DNA from: Planctomycetota bacterium
GTDB lineage: Bacteria > Planctomycetota > Planctomycetia > Gemmatales > Gemmataceae
Length of the DNA: 34,718 bases
NCBI GenBank assembly: GCA_029777335.1
Contig: JAKOSN010000212.1
Span: 1 to 34,718 of the forward strand
Direction: 5' to 3'
Made by a program: the position numbers and the translations under genes. This document shows positions 1 through 7,411 of this stretch, piece by piece; the first letter of the stretch is position 1, and each line of letters begins with the position of its first letter. Below the pieces are notes generated by a model that made no database searches, was not told the origin of the DNA, and saw nothing but the letters and a program-made list of their open reading frames with translations.

Positions 1-103
1 AGGCAAAAGGCAAATTCGTCATGAACTGTATCGCTAAGATACCGTTGCGCAGGGCAAGAGTCACGAACCATTTTCTCCAGATTGTTCTCCTGGCAAGAAA
101 TAG

Positions 104-148
104 CAGAAGGGAGACGCGTCAACTCGCTGTTGGCTTGTCTCCCTTCTG
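104..148 (-). terminator. Hairpin terminator of the Gly/Met-rich protein gene
   Basis: A perfect 12-bp inverted repeat (104-115 with 137-148) with a 21-nt loop lies 25 nt past the stop codon of the minus-strand gene at 174-797. Read on the minus strand it is followed by a moderately T-rich stretch (CTATTTCTTG). It fits an intrinsic terminator, though the loop is long and the T-tract is imperfect. Confidence 0.6.
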
Positions 149-173
149 TGCTTTCGTTCAGGATGCGCGGCGG

Positions 174-797
174 TTACTTGCCGGTGCCTCCATTGAAACC
201 AAAGCCTTTCCCGCCCATTCCCATCATGCCCATCATGCCCATCCCACCCATGCCATACATGCCGCCACCCATCCCCATCATGCCACCCCGCATCCCGCCA
301 AATCCGCCCATGCCACCCATGCCATACATGCCACTCATGCCCATCATGCCGCCGCCCATGCCGTACATGCCACCCATGCCCATCATGCCGCCGCCCATGC
401 CCATCATGCCCATCATCCCGCTCATTCCCATCATGCCCATCCCACCCATGCCGTACATCCCGCCACCCATACCATACATGCCACCACCCATGCCCATCAT
501 GCCCATCATGCCACCGCCCATGCCCATCATACCCATCATGCCGCCCCCCATGCCCATCATGCCGCCCCCCATGCCCTGCATGCCACCGCCCATGCCCAGC
601 ATGCCACCGCCCATCCCCTGCATCCCACCCTGGTTCCCACCCTGGTTGTTGCTGGGAGCGGTGATGCCGCCGAAGGGAGGACGTGGATTCGGAGGTAAAG
701 CGACGCGACCTTGCGCCAGGAGCGGTGAGGGGGAACAGAATCCGAAAGACAGGGCCAGGACACCAAGGAGAGCAAACCAGGAAGGACTACGATACAT
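174..797 (-). CDS. Secreted Gly/Met-rich low-complexity protein
   Basis: This 207-residue protein begins with a signal peptide (hydrophobic residues about 8-27, likely cleavage before Gln at LLA-Q). A short conserved segment PPNPRPPFGGIT follows at about residues 34-46. The rest is a low-complexity domain built from GMGGGMMGM-like units with interspersed Tyr, and the C-terminus is GGKGFGFNGG-TGK. The start is supported by a GAGGTG Shine-Dalgarno sequence 5 nt upstream. The neighbour at 1201-1842 shares the same N-terminal and C-terminal motifs and the same ribosome-binding context, so the two are paralogues with diverged repeats. The function is unknown. Met-rich repeats can bind Cu(I) or act in surface or matrix proteins, but nothing here proves that. 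The opposite strand is open by repeat bias only. Confidence 0.8.
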   Translation of the reverse strand: MYRSPSWFALLGVLALSFGFCSPSPLLAQGRVALPPNPRPPFGGITAPSNNQGGNQGGMQGMGGGMLGMGGGMQGMGGGMMGMGGGMMGMMGMGGGMMGMMGMGGGMYGMGGGMYGMGGMGMMGMSGMMGMMGMGGGMMGMGGMYGMGGGMMGMSGMYGMGGMGGFGGMRGGMMGMGGGMYGMGGMGMMGMMGMGGKGFGFNGGTGK

Positions 798-1122
798 GGG
801 TGCACCTCAAGCCAATGAAGAAGGAAGGCGGGTTGTTCGAACAAGGATCCGGCTGTTGAACGCGTGCACCCAAGAACCTCAGGAGCAACAACCGGATTAC
901 GGATTGTTCATTGTCCCGGAATGGAGAGGCTGTCCGCAAGGACGAGTGGCAACGTGAGGAGCAGCCGCTCGGAAAATCCAGGGCAAGTATAATCCATCTT
1001 CGAATGAACGCGCCAAACAACAAACCTTGCGCAGATTGCGCACATTTCTGCAAATGAGCGTCGCCCAGAGAGGAGACGTTCACAAGGCTGCCCGTCGACT
1101 CGGCATTGAGGGGGGAGAAACA
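798..1122. other. Intergenic region upstream of the Gly/Met-rich gene
   Basis: There is no convincing gene here. The region contains the tentative promoter at 910-939 and a perfect 12-bp palindrome TTGTTCGAACAA at 833-844, between that promoter and the start codon. The palindrome could be an operator or a chance restriction-type palindrome. The open frames on the minus strand lack coding character. Confidence 0.4.
910..939 (-). promoter_or_regulatory. Possible sigma70-type promoter for the Gly/Met-rich gene
   Basis: On the minus strand, TTGCGG (939-934) is separated by 18 nt from GACAAT (915-910). This lies about 113 nt upstream of the start codon. The paralogue has a comparable element with the same GACAAT -10 box. 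The match is moderate and the call is tentative. Confidence 0.3.
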
Positions 1123-1171
1123 CGGCGAGGGAGACGTGCTCGCATCGATCCGCGGCACAACTCCCTCGCCG
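1123..1171 (-). terminator. Hairpin terminator of the Gly/Phe/Gln-rich protein gene
   Basis: A 10-bp inverted repeat (1123-1132 with 1162-1171) lies about 30 nt past the stop at 1201. An additional GTGC/GCAC pairing is possible inside the loop. On the minus strand a short TGTTTCTCC stretch follows. Its placement is like that of the terminator of the paralogous gene at 104-148. Confidence 0.5.
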
Positions 1172-1200
1172 ATCAGGGTCGTTCCGTTGACATTTATCAG

Positions 1201-1842
1201 TTACTTGGCGGCACCGCCGTTGAAACCAAAACCCTTGCCGCCAAAGCCACCAACCCCGCCGACTCCACCGAAGCCAAATTGACCGAAGCCGTTAGCACCA
1301 CCGAAGCCATTGAAACCGCCGCCGAAACCGTTGAAACCGCCACCGAAGCCGTTAAAGCCGCCGCCAAAGCCGTTGAAGCCCCCGCCGAAGCCGCCGTTCC
1401 CAAACTGGCCAAACTGGCCAAACTGGCCACCACCGAAGCCGCCGTTTCCGAACTGGCCGCCGAAACCGCCGTTTCCAAACTGACCGAACTGGCCGAACTG
1501 GCCGCCACCAAAGCCGCCGTTCCCAAACTGGCCGAAGTTACCCCCACCAAAACCGCCGTTTCCGAACTGGCCAAACTGGCCGCCGCCAAGACCGAACTGG
1601 CCACCCTGGCCGAACTGACCGAACTGGCCACCCTGGCCGCCGCCCTGGCCGAGCAAGCCGCCGCCCTGATTCCCCTGGTTGCCTTGATTTCCCGGGGTGG
1701 TGATCCCGCCGTACGGTGGACGAGGGTTCGGGGGAAAGCTTCGGCGGCCCTGCGCCGAGAGTTGCGAGGATGGCCAGAAACTGACCAGGAGGGCCAGTCC
1801 CAGGCCGGCGAGACGTGTGACCCAACGCGAAGAGTGGTACAT
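1201..1842 (-). CDS. Secreted Gly/Phe/Gln-rich low-complexity protein
   Basis: This is a 213-residue protein when started at the ATG at 1842, which has GAGGTG 6 nt upstream. A further upstream start is open but gives a non-signal N-terminus. Residues 1-30 form a signal peptide with a likely cleavage at LSA-Q. Then come the segment PPNPRPPYGGIT, a long low-complexity domain of GQFGQ, GGFGG and GGGFNGF units, and the C-terminus GGKGFGFNGGAAK. The ends match the protein at 174-797, while the repeat unit has changed from Gly/Met to Gly/Phe/Gln/Asn. The composition resembles prion-like or matrix-forming domains. No function can be assigned. The many GAACTGGCC repeats on the plus strand are a by-product of this coding repeat. 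Confidence 0.8.
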   Translation of the reverse strand: MYHSSRWVTRLAGLGLALLVSFWPSSQLSAQGRRSFPPNPRPPYGGITTPGNQGNQGNQGGGLLGQGGGQGGQFGQFGQGGQFGLGGGQFGQFGNGGFGGGNFGQFGNGGFGGGQFGQFGQFGNGGFGGQFGNGGFGGGQFGQFGQFGNGGFGGGFNGFGGGFNGFGGGFNGFGGGFNGFGGANGFGQFGFGGVGGVGGFGGKGFGFNGGAAK

Positions 1843-1985
1843 GAACGCACCTCGAGGTACTTCAGGTGAAAAGGGTTGGCTGATCAGTCCCGGTTGACGA
1901 ACCCCGGTCCCCAAGATTCTCAGGGAGATCTCCGGATCGCTGAGTGACCACCGCTCCGCACCCGATAGGCAGCGCCCTTAGGATA

Positions 1986-2014
1986 ATTGTCCAGGAGGAA
2001 TCGCACTCAGTCAA
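1986..2014 (-). promoter_or_regulatory. Possible sigma70-type promoter for the Gly/Phe/Gln-rich gene
   Basis: On the minus strand, TTGACT (2014-2009), a 17-nt spacer and GACAAT (1991-1986) lie about 144 nt upstream of the start. The -35 box matches at five of six positions and the -10 box at four of six. The same -10 box occurs upstream of the paralogue. Confidence 0.4.
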
Positions 2015-2277
2015 GAAACGCAGGGGTGTTCCAAGGCCCGTCTTTTGGTGAAACGCGACAGACCGCAGAGCTTGCGCCAGTCGCGCAGGTTCCGTAGAAA
2101 GGTGAATGGACAGGTGGGGAGATGAGAACCTGGACAAAAACAAGGAGTGGGAGCACCCCGTCGACCCCCTTCGGGGCGCCTGATTCTCCTGTACTACCTA
2201 TTTTTGCGGGTACTGGGAGGGGCAGCGTTCGGTGCAGAAAAGTCGTCGCACCACGAGCGATTTTCGCGAAAGACGCC

Positions 2278-2305
2278 TTGACAGGGTTGGACGAGCCGCT
2301 ATCCT
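2278..2305 (+). promoter_or_regulatory. Promoter candidate for the beta-barrel protein gene
   Basis: A perfect TTGACA (2278-2283) is followed after 16 nt by TATCCT (2300-2305). Transcription from here would give a leader of about 140 nt before the start at 2451. The spacer is slightly short, but the -35 box is consensus. Confidence 0.5.
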
Positions 2306-2450
2306 ACGCCACCCTTAAACCACGGATACGCGTATGCAATCTGTCAGCGAGCGACCGCGCTCATTGACCAGCGAACTGTACCACCGGCCGGGGGAATGTG
2401 CGAGCCGGTTGTCAGGCAAAGCGCCTGCGTCACGGAGGAGAGGTGGGGCT

Positions 2451-3644
2451 ATGCGCAGACCGAACCTGAAATGGGCCGGATTTTTGTTGGTAGTGCTGGC
2501 GCTCTTACCCGGCCGCGGGCAAGCGCAGCCGGACGCCACCGGGTATGCCCCGCCCGATCATCCCTCACCCTTCCCGCTGTACAGCACACGGCCGGAATCT
2601 GGGATGTATGTCTTTGGGGCATTTACCTATTATCGCCAGAATAATCCGTTGCAGGATCAGCCGATCGCCCAGCGTGGGTTCATCGATGCTGATGGGAGTG
2701 TGACCGGCACCCCAGGCACCTTCGTCGGGTCGTTGACCTCGGCGCTGGATACAGGGAAGGTCGATGGGCCAACGAACTATCAGCCGGGCTTTCGCGTTGG
2801 GCTTGGTTGGCGCTGGGCAGACGGGACGACCGTTGAGGGGTACTGGATGCACTGGGCGTCGGCCCAGTCGATGGCCAGCGCCAGTCTGGCGCCGCCGTTC
2901 CTGCGGGGCGGGCCCAACCTGGCCGATACCTACCTGTCCGCACCTGTCTACAACTTTCCGTCAGACTTTGCGGGGCCCCAGGACGATGTGATTGGGGCGG
3001 ACGGCCAACCACACCAGGCCTTCGGCATCTGGAACGCCGCCGATGTGATGACGCTGAAATTCACCCAGCGCAATGAGTTCTTCGGCGTCAACTGGCGCGT
3101 GCCGATGTACGAGACCGAGTGCTGGCGCACCTACGGGATCATCGGTCCGCAATTTGTGTGGTTCTGGGAACGCTTCCGCTGGTACACCATCGATGCCGAT
3201 CTGGGCGGTGGCGCCAGCATTGCCGACCAGGCGATTTATACCAACATTGTGTCCAACCGCATGTATGGTTTGAACATCGGTATTGGGAACGAGTGGTACC
3301 TGGGCAACGGGTTGGCGGTTTCGCTCGACTTGCAGGCGGCCGGTATGTTGAACGTGGTCAAGGAACGGGCCAAGTACGAACGAGCGGACAAGGGGTTTGC
3401 TCCGGAGAGCAAGCGGGCACGGACCGACTACACGCTGGTTCCTGAGTTGCGCGGCACGGCCAATCTCTTCTACTACCCCATGGAAGGGGTGCAGTTGAAG
3501 ATCGGCTACGACGTGATGACGTTCTTCAACACGGTGGCCTCACCCAAGCCGGTGGTGTTCGACTACGGAGCGATGAATCCGCAGTATGATCGCGTGTTCC
3601 GTATCCTTGATGGTTTCGAGGTGGGGATTTCGTTGATCTTCTGA
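2451..3644 (+). CDS. Outer-membrane beta-barrel protein, planctomycetal (BBP7-like)
   Basis: The protein has 397 residues from the ATG at 2451, which has GGAGGAGAGG upstream. The frame is open further upstream, but only this start gives a clean signal peptide (MRRPNLKW, then a hydrophobic run, cleavage near GQA-Q). The mature protein alternates amphipathic strands rich in Trp, Tyr and Gly (for example FRVGLGWRWADG and NIGIGNEWYLGNG) and ends in LIF, as is typical of outer-membrane barrels that terminate in Phe. The layout resembles planctomycetal BBP7-type barrels, though the family is inferred from overall character and not from a diagnostic motif. It has its own promoter and is followed by a 20-bp hairpin, so it is probably a single-gene unit. 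Its role, transport or structural, is unknown. Confidence 0.75.
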   Translation: MRRPNLKWAGFLLVVLALLPGRGQAQPDATGYAPPDHPSPFPLYSTRPESGMYVFGAFTYYRQNNPLQDQPIAQRGFIDADGSVTGTPGTFVGSLTSALDTGKVDGPTNYQPGFRVGLGWRWADGTTVEGYWMHWASAQSMASASLAPPFLRGGPNLADTYLSAPVYNFPSDFAGPQDDVIGADGQPHQAFGIWNAADVMTLKFTQRNEFFGVNWRVPMYETECWRTYGIIGPQFVWFWERFRWYTIDADLGGGASIADQAIYTNIVSNRMYGLNIGIGNEWYLGNGLAVSLDLQAAGMLNVVKERAKYERADKGFAPESKRARTDYTLVPELRGTANLFYYPMEGVQLKIGYDVMTFFNTVASPKPVVFDYGAMNPQYDRVFRILDGFEVGISLIF

Positions 3645-3665
3645 GTTCGAACGAGTCCGGGACGG

Positions 3666-3724
3666 CGAACGCCAGGAGGGCGCGTACAGGGCAAGGGCCT
3701 TGGCACGCGCCCTCCTGGCGTTCG
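3666..3724 (+). terminator. Perfect 20-bp hairpin after the beta-barrel gene
   Basis: Arms 3666-3685 and 3705-3724 are perfectly complementary over 20 bp with a 19-nt loop. The hairpin begins 21 nt after the stop codon. It has no clear T-tract, only TTGGCATACT after the stem, so it may end transcription weakly or protect the 3' end of the mRNA. A new promoter starts 20 nt further on. Confidence 0.65.
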
Positions 3725-3743
3725 TTGGCATACTGGGTAAACC

Positions 3744-3772
3744 TTGGCTATCGGTTCACCCTGCCATATAAT
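3744..3772 (+). promoter_or_regulatory. Sigma70-type promoter for the membrane protein gene
   Basis: TTGGCT (3744-3749), a 17-nt spacer and a perfect TATAAT (3767-3772) lie about 80 nt upstream of the start at 3852. With the hairpin just upstream, this makes the following gene an insulated transcription unit. Confidence 0.65.
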
Positions 3773-3851
3773 TCCCACTTTGAAACACAATGAGAAGAGC
3801 CTGACCGCCGGTTCCTGGCTTGTCTTCTGGAGTTGCGCCAAAGGAGTGATC

Positions 3852-5717
3852 ATGGTCGAGGGCAAGGTTGAGCCGCGTGAAGTCAACTGGCGGCACTGGC
3901 TGCCGTGGACAGAGATCTTTCAGGGCTTCAAGCTCGCCCTGGATCCCTACAAACTGATGCTCGCCGTTGGCGGGGTTGTGGTGACCGCCCTGGGGTGGTG
4001 GGTCCTCGCTCTGTTGTTCAATACCGAGAAGCCGGTTTGGAACGAGGGGGCCATCACCGCCTATTCAGGGAAGACGGAAGACGAACGCCGGGCGCGCGCC
4101 TGGAAGGATTACAAGGAACGACGGCATTACTGGAACATTCGCTACGAGGCGGCCGGTCCCCAGGATAGCACCGAATACATTGATGCGCTCGATCTGGCGG
4201 AAACCCCTGCCGAGTTCAAACTTCTCACGGCGCTGCAGAAGGCAAATTTCTCCTGGACAGCGCTGATCGACGACGAGAAGGATGACAACGTCAAGAAGGA
4301 TCTGGAGAAGGCCGAACGGAACGACGCGCTGCGCGACAAGGTGGCGACTCTCAAGGCGAACATTCGCAAACCAGCGGGGCGGTTGCGGACCTGGCCGTGG
4401 TTCGAGGATCGCGGGCCCAATCCCTATCTGCTGGTGACGGGTCAGTCGGGGCGCACCTGGGAGCGGGGACACTTCTGGGAATGGCTGCTCACCGAGCAGT
4501 TACCCATTCTCGCGGAGCCGCTCGCCAAGATGCTCCGCCCGGTGTTCTTCTTCTTCCGCCCCAATATCGGTCTGCTCAATTCGTTCTACTTCATGCTGGT
4601 GACTCTCTGGACGCTGCTCACCTGGGCGATCTTTGGCGGAGCCATCACCCGGATTGCTGCCATTCAGATTGCGCGCGACGAGAAGATCACTGCCACCGAG
4701 GCATTGCGCTACACCTGGCGACATCTGCTGGGCTATCTTGGTGCTCCGCTCGTGCCGTTCCTGATCATGGGGTTGATCCTGGTGGGGATGATGCTCTTTG
4801 GCCTGGGTCACCTGGTGCCCTGGCTGGGGGAATTTATCTTCGATGGTCTGCTCTGGTGGTTGATGCTGATCGCCGGCCTGGCAATGGCCGGGATGTTGAT
4901 TGGCCTGGTCAGCTGGCCGATGATGGCTGCCTCCGTGAGTGTGGATGCCTCCGGCCTGTGGGACGCCTTCAACTATCCGTATCAGTATTTCTACCAATCC
5001 ACCTGGCGCTACGCCTGGTACAACTTCGTCGCTCTGATTTACGGGGCGGTTATCATCTTTGTGGTTGGCGTGGTGGGTTCGATGGCGGTTTACCTCAGCA
5101 AGTGGGGGGTCAGTCAGACTCCCTTCACGCAAACGGTGGATCGCGATCCCTCCTTCCTCTTTGTCTACGCTCCGACGTCCTTTGGGTGGCGTGAACTGTT
5201 GCTGCAAGGGGTGCAGTTGCAGGACGGCAGCCAGGTGGTCGATCCACGCACCGGGAAGATCGACGAGGCGAATTACAACAAGTTCCTGGGGCGCGACAAG
5301 AACTTTGTGGACAGGGGAGAAATGGGAGTGGTCAACGCCATCGGCGCCGGCATGGTGACCGTCTGGCTGTGTCTGTTCTTCCTGCTCATCCTGTCGTTTG
5401 GCTACAGTTATTTCTGGAGCGTGAGCACATTGATCTACATGCTCCTGCGGCGCGATGTGGATGATCGCGAGCTGGAAGAGGTCCATCTCGACGAGGACGA
5501 CGAGTCTCCTTATGGGGGACCGTTGCTCGCGGGCGCGGGGCTCCAACCGGCGGCGGTTCCCGGGCGACAAACGCTGACGATGGCCCCCGTGGCTCCCGCG
5601 CCAACAGCATCGAGTAACACCCCGCCGGCGGCTCCCGTCGGGTCGCCTCCAACCGCCTCGGCGCCACCAAAAACCCCAGATGCCGGGGATGGCGCCGCCT
5701 CCACTCCGAACGGGTAA
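3852..5717 (+). CDS. Large polytopic membrane protein of unknown function
   Basis: The protein has 621 residues from the ATG at 3852, which has AAGGAG 6 nt upstream. The frame is open to 3744, but that overlaps the promoter. One membrane segment lies at about residues 35-57. A hydrophilic, charged region (about 60-235) follows, with KDYKERRHYW and a Lys/Asp/Glu-rich helical part. Five more membrane segments lie at about 241-268, 296-322, 330-358, 391-414 and 497-530. The C-terminal tail first has an acidic stretch (HLDEDDESP) and is then Pro/Ala/Thr-rich and probably disordered. No catalytic motif is visible. The segment ARDEKITATEALRYTWRH before the third helix is like that seen in other large planctomycetal membrane proteins, but I cannot name the family. 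A 17-bp hairpin follows the gene. Confidence 0.8.
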   Translation: MVEGKVEPREVNWRHWLPWTEIFQGFKLALDPYKLMLAVGGVVVTALGWWVLALLFNTEKPVWNEGAITAYSGKTEDERRARAWKDYKERRHYWNIRYEAAGPQDSTEYIDALDLAETPAEFKLLTALQKANFSWTALIDDEKDDNVKKDLEKAERNDALRDKVATLKANIRKPAGRLRTWPWFEDRGPNPYLLVTGQSGRTWERGHFWEWLLTEQLPILAEPLAKMLRPVFFFFRPNIGLLNSFYFMLVTLWTLLTWAIFGGAITRIAAIQIARDEKITATEALRYTWRHLLGYLGAPLVPFLIMGLILVGMMLFGLGHLVPWLGEFIFDGLLWWLMLIAGLAMAGMLIGLVSWPMMAASVSVDASGLWDAFNYPYQYFYQSTWRYAWYNFVALIYGAVIIFVVGVVGSMAVYLSKWGVSQTPFTQTVDRDPSFLFVYAPTSFGWRELLLQGVQLQDGSQVVDPRTGKIDEANYNKFLGRDKNFVDRGEMGVVNAIGAGMVTVWLCLFFLLILSFGYSYFWSVSTLIYMLLRRDVDDRELEEVHLDEDDESPYGGPLLAGAGLQPAAVPGRQTLTMAPVAPAPTASSNTPPAAPVGSPPTASAPPKTPDAGDGAASTPNG

Positions 5718-5743
5718 GTGGGGATTGACCGCGTCGCCAACAG

Positions 5744-5793
5744 CGGGGAACCCGGGACGACCGCGCACAGGCCGAGTCGTTCCGGGTTCCCCG
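5744..5793 (+). terminator. 17-bp hairpin between the membrane protein and isomerase genes
   Basis: Arms 5744-5760 and 5777-5793 pair over 17 bp with a single G-U and a 16-nt loop. The hairpin starts 26 nt after the stop of the upstream gene and is followed only by TTTGACA. The next start codon is 23 nt further on, which leaves no room for a promoter between hairpin and gene. It may be a partial terminator or a processing site. Confidence 0.6.
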
Positions 5794-5816
5794 TTTGACA
5801 CTTCAGGGAGGAAAGG

Positions 5817-6818
5817 ATGACACGACCCGTCCTGTTGCACAGCGGTCCCTGGAGCGATGTACCCCTGGAAGAGTTGACGCCGCGCATCAGCGACTGGGGC
5901 TATCAGGGGGTGGAGCTGGCGTGCTGGGGCGACCACTTCGAGGTGCAACGTGCGCTCAGCGAGGAGGACTACTGTCAGCGGAAACTCGATCTGTTGACGC
6001 GCCATGAACTGACCGTGGGGGTGTTGAGCAACCACCGGGTTGGGCATGCGGTCGCCAGCGTGATTACGCCCGTGTTTCAGGCCATCCTCCCCGATTATGT
6101 CTGGGGCGATGGCGAGCCGCGTGCAGTCCAGCAACGGGCGGCTGAGGAAATGGTCGCCACCCTTCGTGCCGCGCAGAAGATGGGAGTGGGACTGGTCGTG
6201 GGCTTCACCGGCTCGCCACTCTGGCCGCAGGTTGCTGGCTATCCGCGCCTGACCCCGACTGCGGTCCAGGGGGGGCTCGACGAGTTTGCCAACCAGTGGC
6301 ACCCCATTCTCGACGTGAGTCGCGAGTGTGGAGTGCGCTTCGCCCTGGAAGTGCAGCCCGGCCAAATCGCTTTTGATCTGCACAGCGCCGAGCGAACCCT
6401 GGAGGTGCTGGGTGAACGCGAAGAGTTCGGTTTTGCGCTCGATCCCTGCGCCTTGCACTGGCAAGGAATCGATCCGGCGGAATTTGTGCGCCGGTTCCCT
6501 CGTCGCCTTTACCATGTCCACATCAAGGATCTGGCCTTGGCCTTGAATGGGCGCACGGGGTTGCTCAATGGCTATCTGTCCGCCGGGGACTCAAGGCGAG
6601 GCTGGGATTCTCGTTCACCCGGGCGCGGGAGTATCGACTGGGAAGGGTTGATTCGCGCGCTCAACGAGGTGAACTATGAGGGTGCGCTGGCTGTCGATTG
6701 GCACGATCCGGGGATGCAACGCGACCACGGAGCGGAGGAAGCCAGTCGCTTCCTGGCCCGGCTGAGTTTTGAACCGGGAGGACGCAACGAGGACGACCAG
6801 GCGTTTCATGAGGGATAA
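5817..6818 (+). CDS. Sugar phosphate isomerase/epimerase family protein (TIM barrel)
   Basis: The 333-residue protein has the xylose-isomerase-like TIM-barrel pattern. It shows WGYQGVELACWGDHF near residues 27-41, FALEVQPG with Glu178, FALDPCALHW with Asp209 and His214, and YHVHIKD with His235, as expected for divalent-metal ligands. The end EGALAVDWHDPG fits the last barrel strand. Length is usual for this family (about 280-340). The ATG is preceded by GGGAGGAAAGG. Relatives isomerise or epimerise sugars, inositols or related compounds, but the substrate cannot be told from sequence or context. The small gene downstream is on the other strand, and the gene upstream is separated by a strong hairpin. 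Confidence 0.88.
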   Translation: MTRPVLLHSGPWSDVPLEELTPRISDWGYQGVELACWGDHFEVQRALSEEDYCQRKLDLLTRHELTVGVLSNHRVGHAVASVITPVFQAILPDYVWGDGEPRAVQQRAAEEMVATLRAAQKMGVGLVVGFTGSPLWPQVAGYPRLTPTAVQGGLDEFANQWHPILDVSRECGVRFALEVQPGQIAFDLHSAERTLEVLGEREEFGFALDPCALHWQGIDPAEFVRRFPRRLYHVHIKDLALALNGRTGLLNGYLSAGDSRRGWDSRSPGRGSIDWEGLIRALNEVNYEGALAVDWHDPGMQRDHGAEEASRFLARLSFEPGGRNEDDQAFHEG

Positions 6819-6830
6819 AGAGACAGACGA

Positions 6831-6867
6831 GTCGGGGAGCTGCTCAGCCAGGAGCTAACACCCCGAC
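6831..6867. terminator. Hairpin between convergent genes
   Basis: GTCGGGG (6831-6837) pairs with CCCCGAC (6861-6867), with an inner AGCT/AGCT pairing. It lies between the stop of the isomerase gene and the stop of the minus-strand small gene at 6884. It could serve both strands. There is no T-tract on either side. Confidence 0.45.
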
Positions 6868-6883
6868 ACGCCCGGACTGGCGC

Positions 6884-6973
6884 TTAGCCCTTACGATGTC
6901 GGATGCGGCTGCGCATACGGCGTTTTTTCCGTCCCACCTTGCGTCGTCCACTGCCGCGTCGTCGACTTCCCAT
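6884..6973 (-). CDS. 29-residue basic protein, bS22/AURKAIP1-COX24-like
   Basis: This short gene encodes 29 residues, of which about 17 are Arg or Lys, including KVGRKKRRMRSRIRHRK followed by Gly. The ATG at 6973 has AAGGAG 8 nt upstream. The pattern of a Gly-Ser start followed by runs of KKRR-M-R and a C-terminal HRK resembles the AURKAIP1/COX24 (bS22/mS38) small-ribosomal-subunit family. Bacterial members of that family are about 30-40 residues long. This member is slightly short and its N-terminal half is richer in Gly/Ser, so the family call is by resemblance only. Codons are all of the high-GC Arg type used by the neighbours. It stands alone between two plus-strand genes. Confidence 0.65.
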   Translation of the reverse strand: MGSRRRGSGRRKVGRKKRRMRSRIRHRKG

Positions 6974-7031
6974 CTCCAGTCTCCTTCACGAACTGCCCAC
7001 GCCGGGCCCAGGGGTGTTAGCGAAAAAGTAA

Positions 7032-7060
7032 TGTGTAGAGACGACACACGCTGGTGGCAA
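7032..7060 (-). promoter_or_regulatory. Weak promoter candidate for the 29-residue basic protein
   Basis: On the minus strand, TTGCCA (7060-7055) and TACACA (7037-7032) are spaced by 17 nt, about 58 nt upstream of the start codon. The -35 box is good and the -10 box is poor. Confidence 0.25.
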
Positions 7061-7382
7061 GAGCCCCAGGGATTTCGGGCGGTCACGGGGTGCATCCTCA
7101 GCGTGTGCACAATCGCACGGGAGTGGGGTTGTGTCATCGCACAACAATATGATCGTCTGTTTAGTGTGAAGTTGCTCAGGGAGTAATCTTCCCCGCTTGT
7201 GGAGATCTTCCAGTCTTTCTATTCCGTGTGTTCCTTCCAGACAGGCTAGTTTTAACAATCAGCCGATATTTAGCAATCGGTTTAGATTGCCAGGTCCCTC
7301 TTTATCGGTAAATTTAGAGACAGACTAAAGACGTGCGAAAGAGCATGACGAGTCGGGCAAAAACGGGGCCGGGCTTTCGGGG

Positions 7383-7411
7383 TTGCCGGGTGGGGGTGGG
7401 ATAGCTATACT
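7383..7411 (+). promoter_or_regulatory. Promoter candidate for the acyl-synthesis operon
   Basis: TTGCCG (7383-7388), a 17-nt spacer and TATACT (7406-7411) precede the first gene by about 70 nt. Both boxes match well. The genes that follow to 15486 are all on the plus strand with short gaps, so this promoter could drive the whole set. Confidence 0.6.

Larger units (their letters stand above)
1843..2450. other. Divergent intergenic region
   Basis: About 600 bp separate the minus-strand secreted protein from the plus-strand beta-barrel gene. It holds the two candidate promoters at 1986-2014 and 2278-2305. There are also two modest hairpins: CCCCG/CGGGG at 2156-2176, and one pairing 2186-2194 with 2210-2219. 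I see no gene: the short open frames lack ribosome-binding sites and recognisable protein features. Confidence 0.4.

Noticed and set aside
200..640. CRISPR-like or satellite repeat
   Set aside because: The short repeated units are in-frame codon repeats of a protein, irregular in spacing and without spacers.
82..957. Long Pro/Met-rich plus-strand frame opposite the Gly/Met-rich gene
   Set aside because: It is the complement of the repeat-coding gene; it has no ribosome-binding site, and its composition is explained by the GGCAT-type repeats.
1027..1869. Ala/Thr/Glu/Lys-rich plus-strand frame opposite the second secreted protein
   Set aside because: A shadow of the Gly/Phe/Gln repeats; the minus frame has a signal peptide, a ribosome-binding site and a paralogue.
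5795..5800. TTGACA as a -35 box for the isomerase gene
   Set aside because: A matching -10 box would fall inside the coding sequence; no TATAAT-like element is present before the start.
4500..6521. Very long minus-strand frame (over 670 codons) across the membrane protein and isomerase genes
   Set aside because: It covers two clear plus-strand genes, a hairpin and intergenic DNA; its His/Gln/Pro-rich translation is a GC-bias artefact.
7020..7200. tmRNA, RNase P or SRP RNA in the gap upstream of the acyl operon
   Set aside because: Several small hairpins are present, but none of the conserved sequences of these RNAs could be found.
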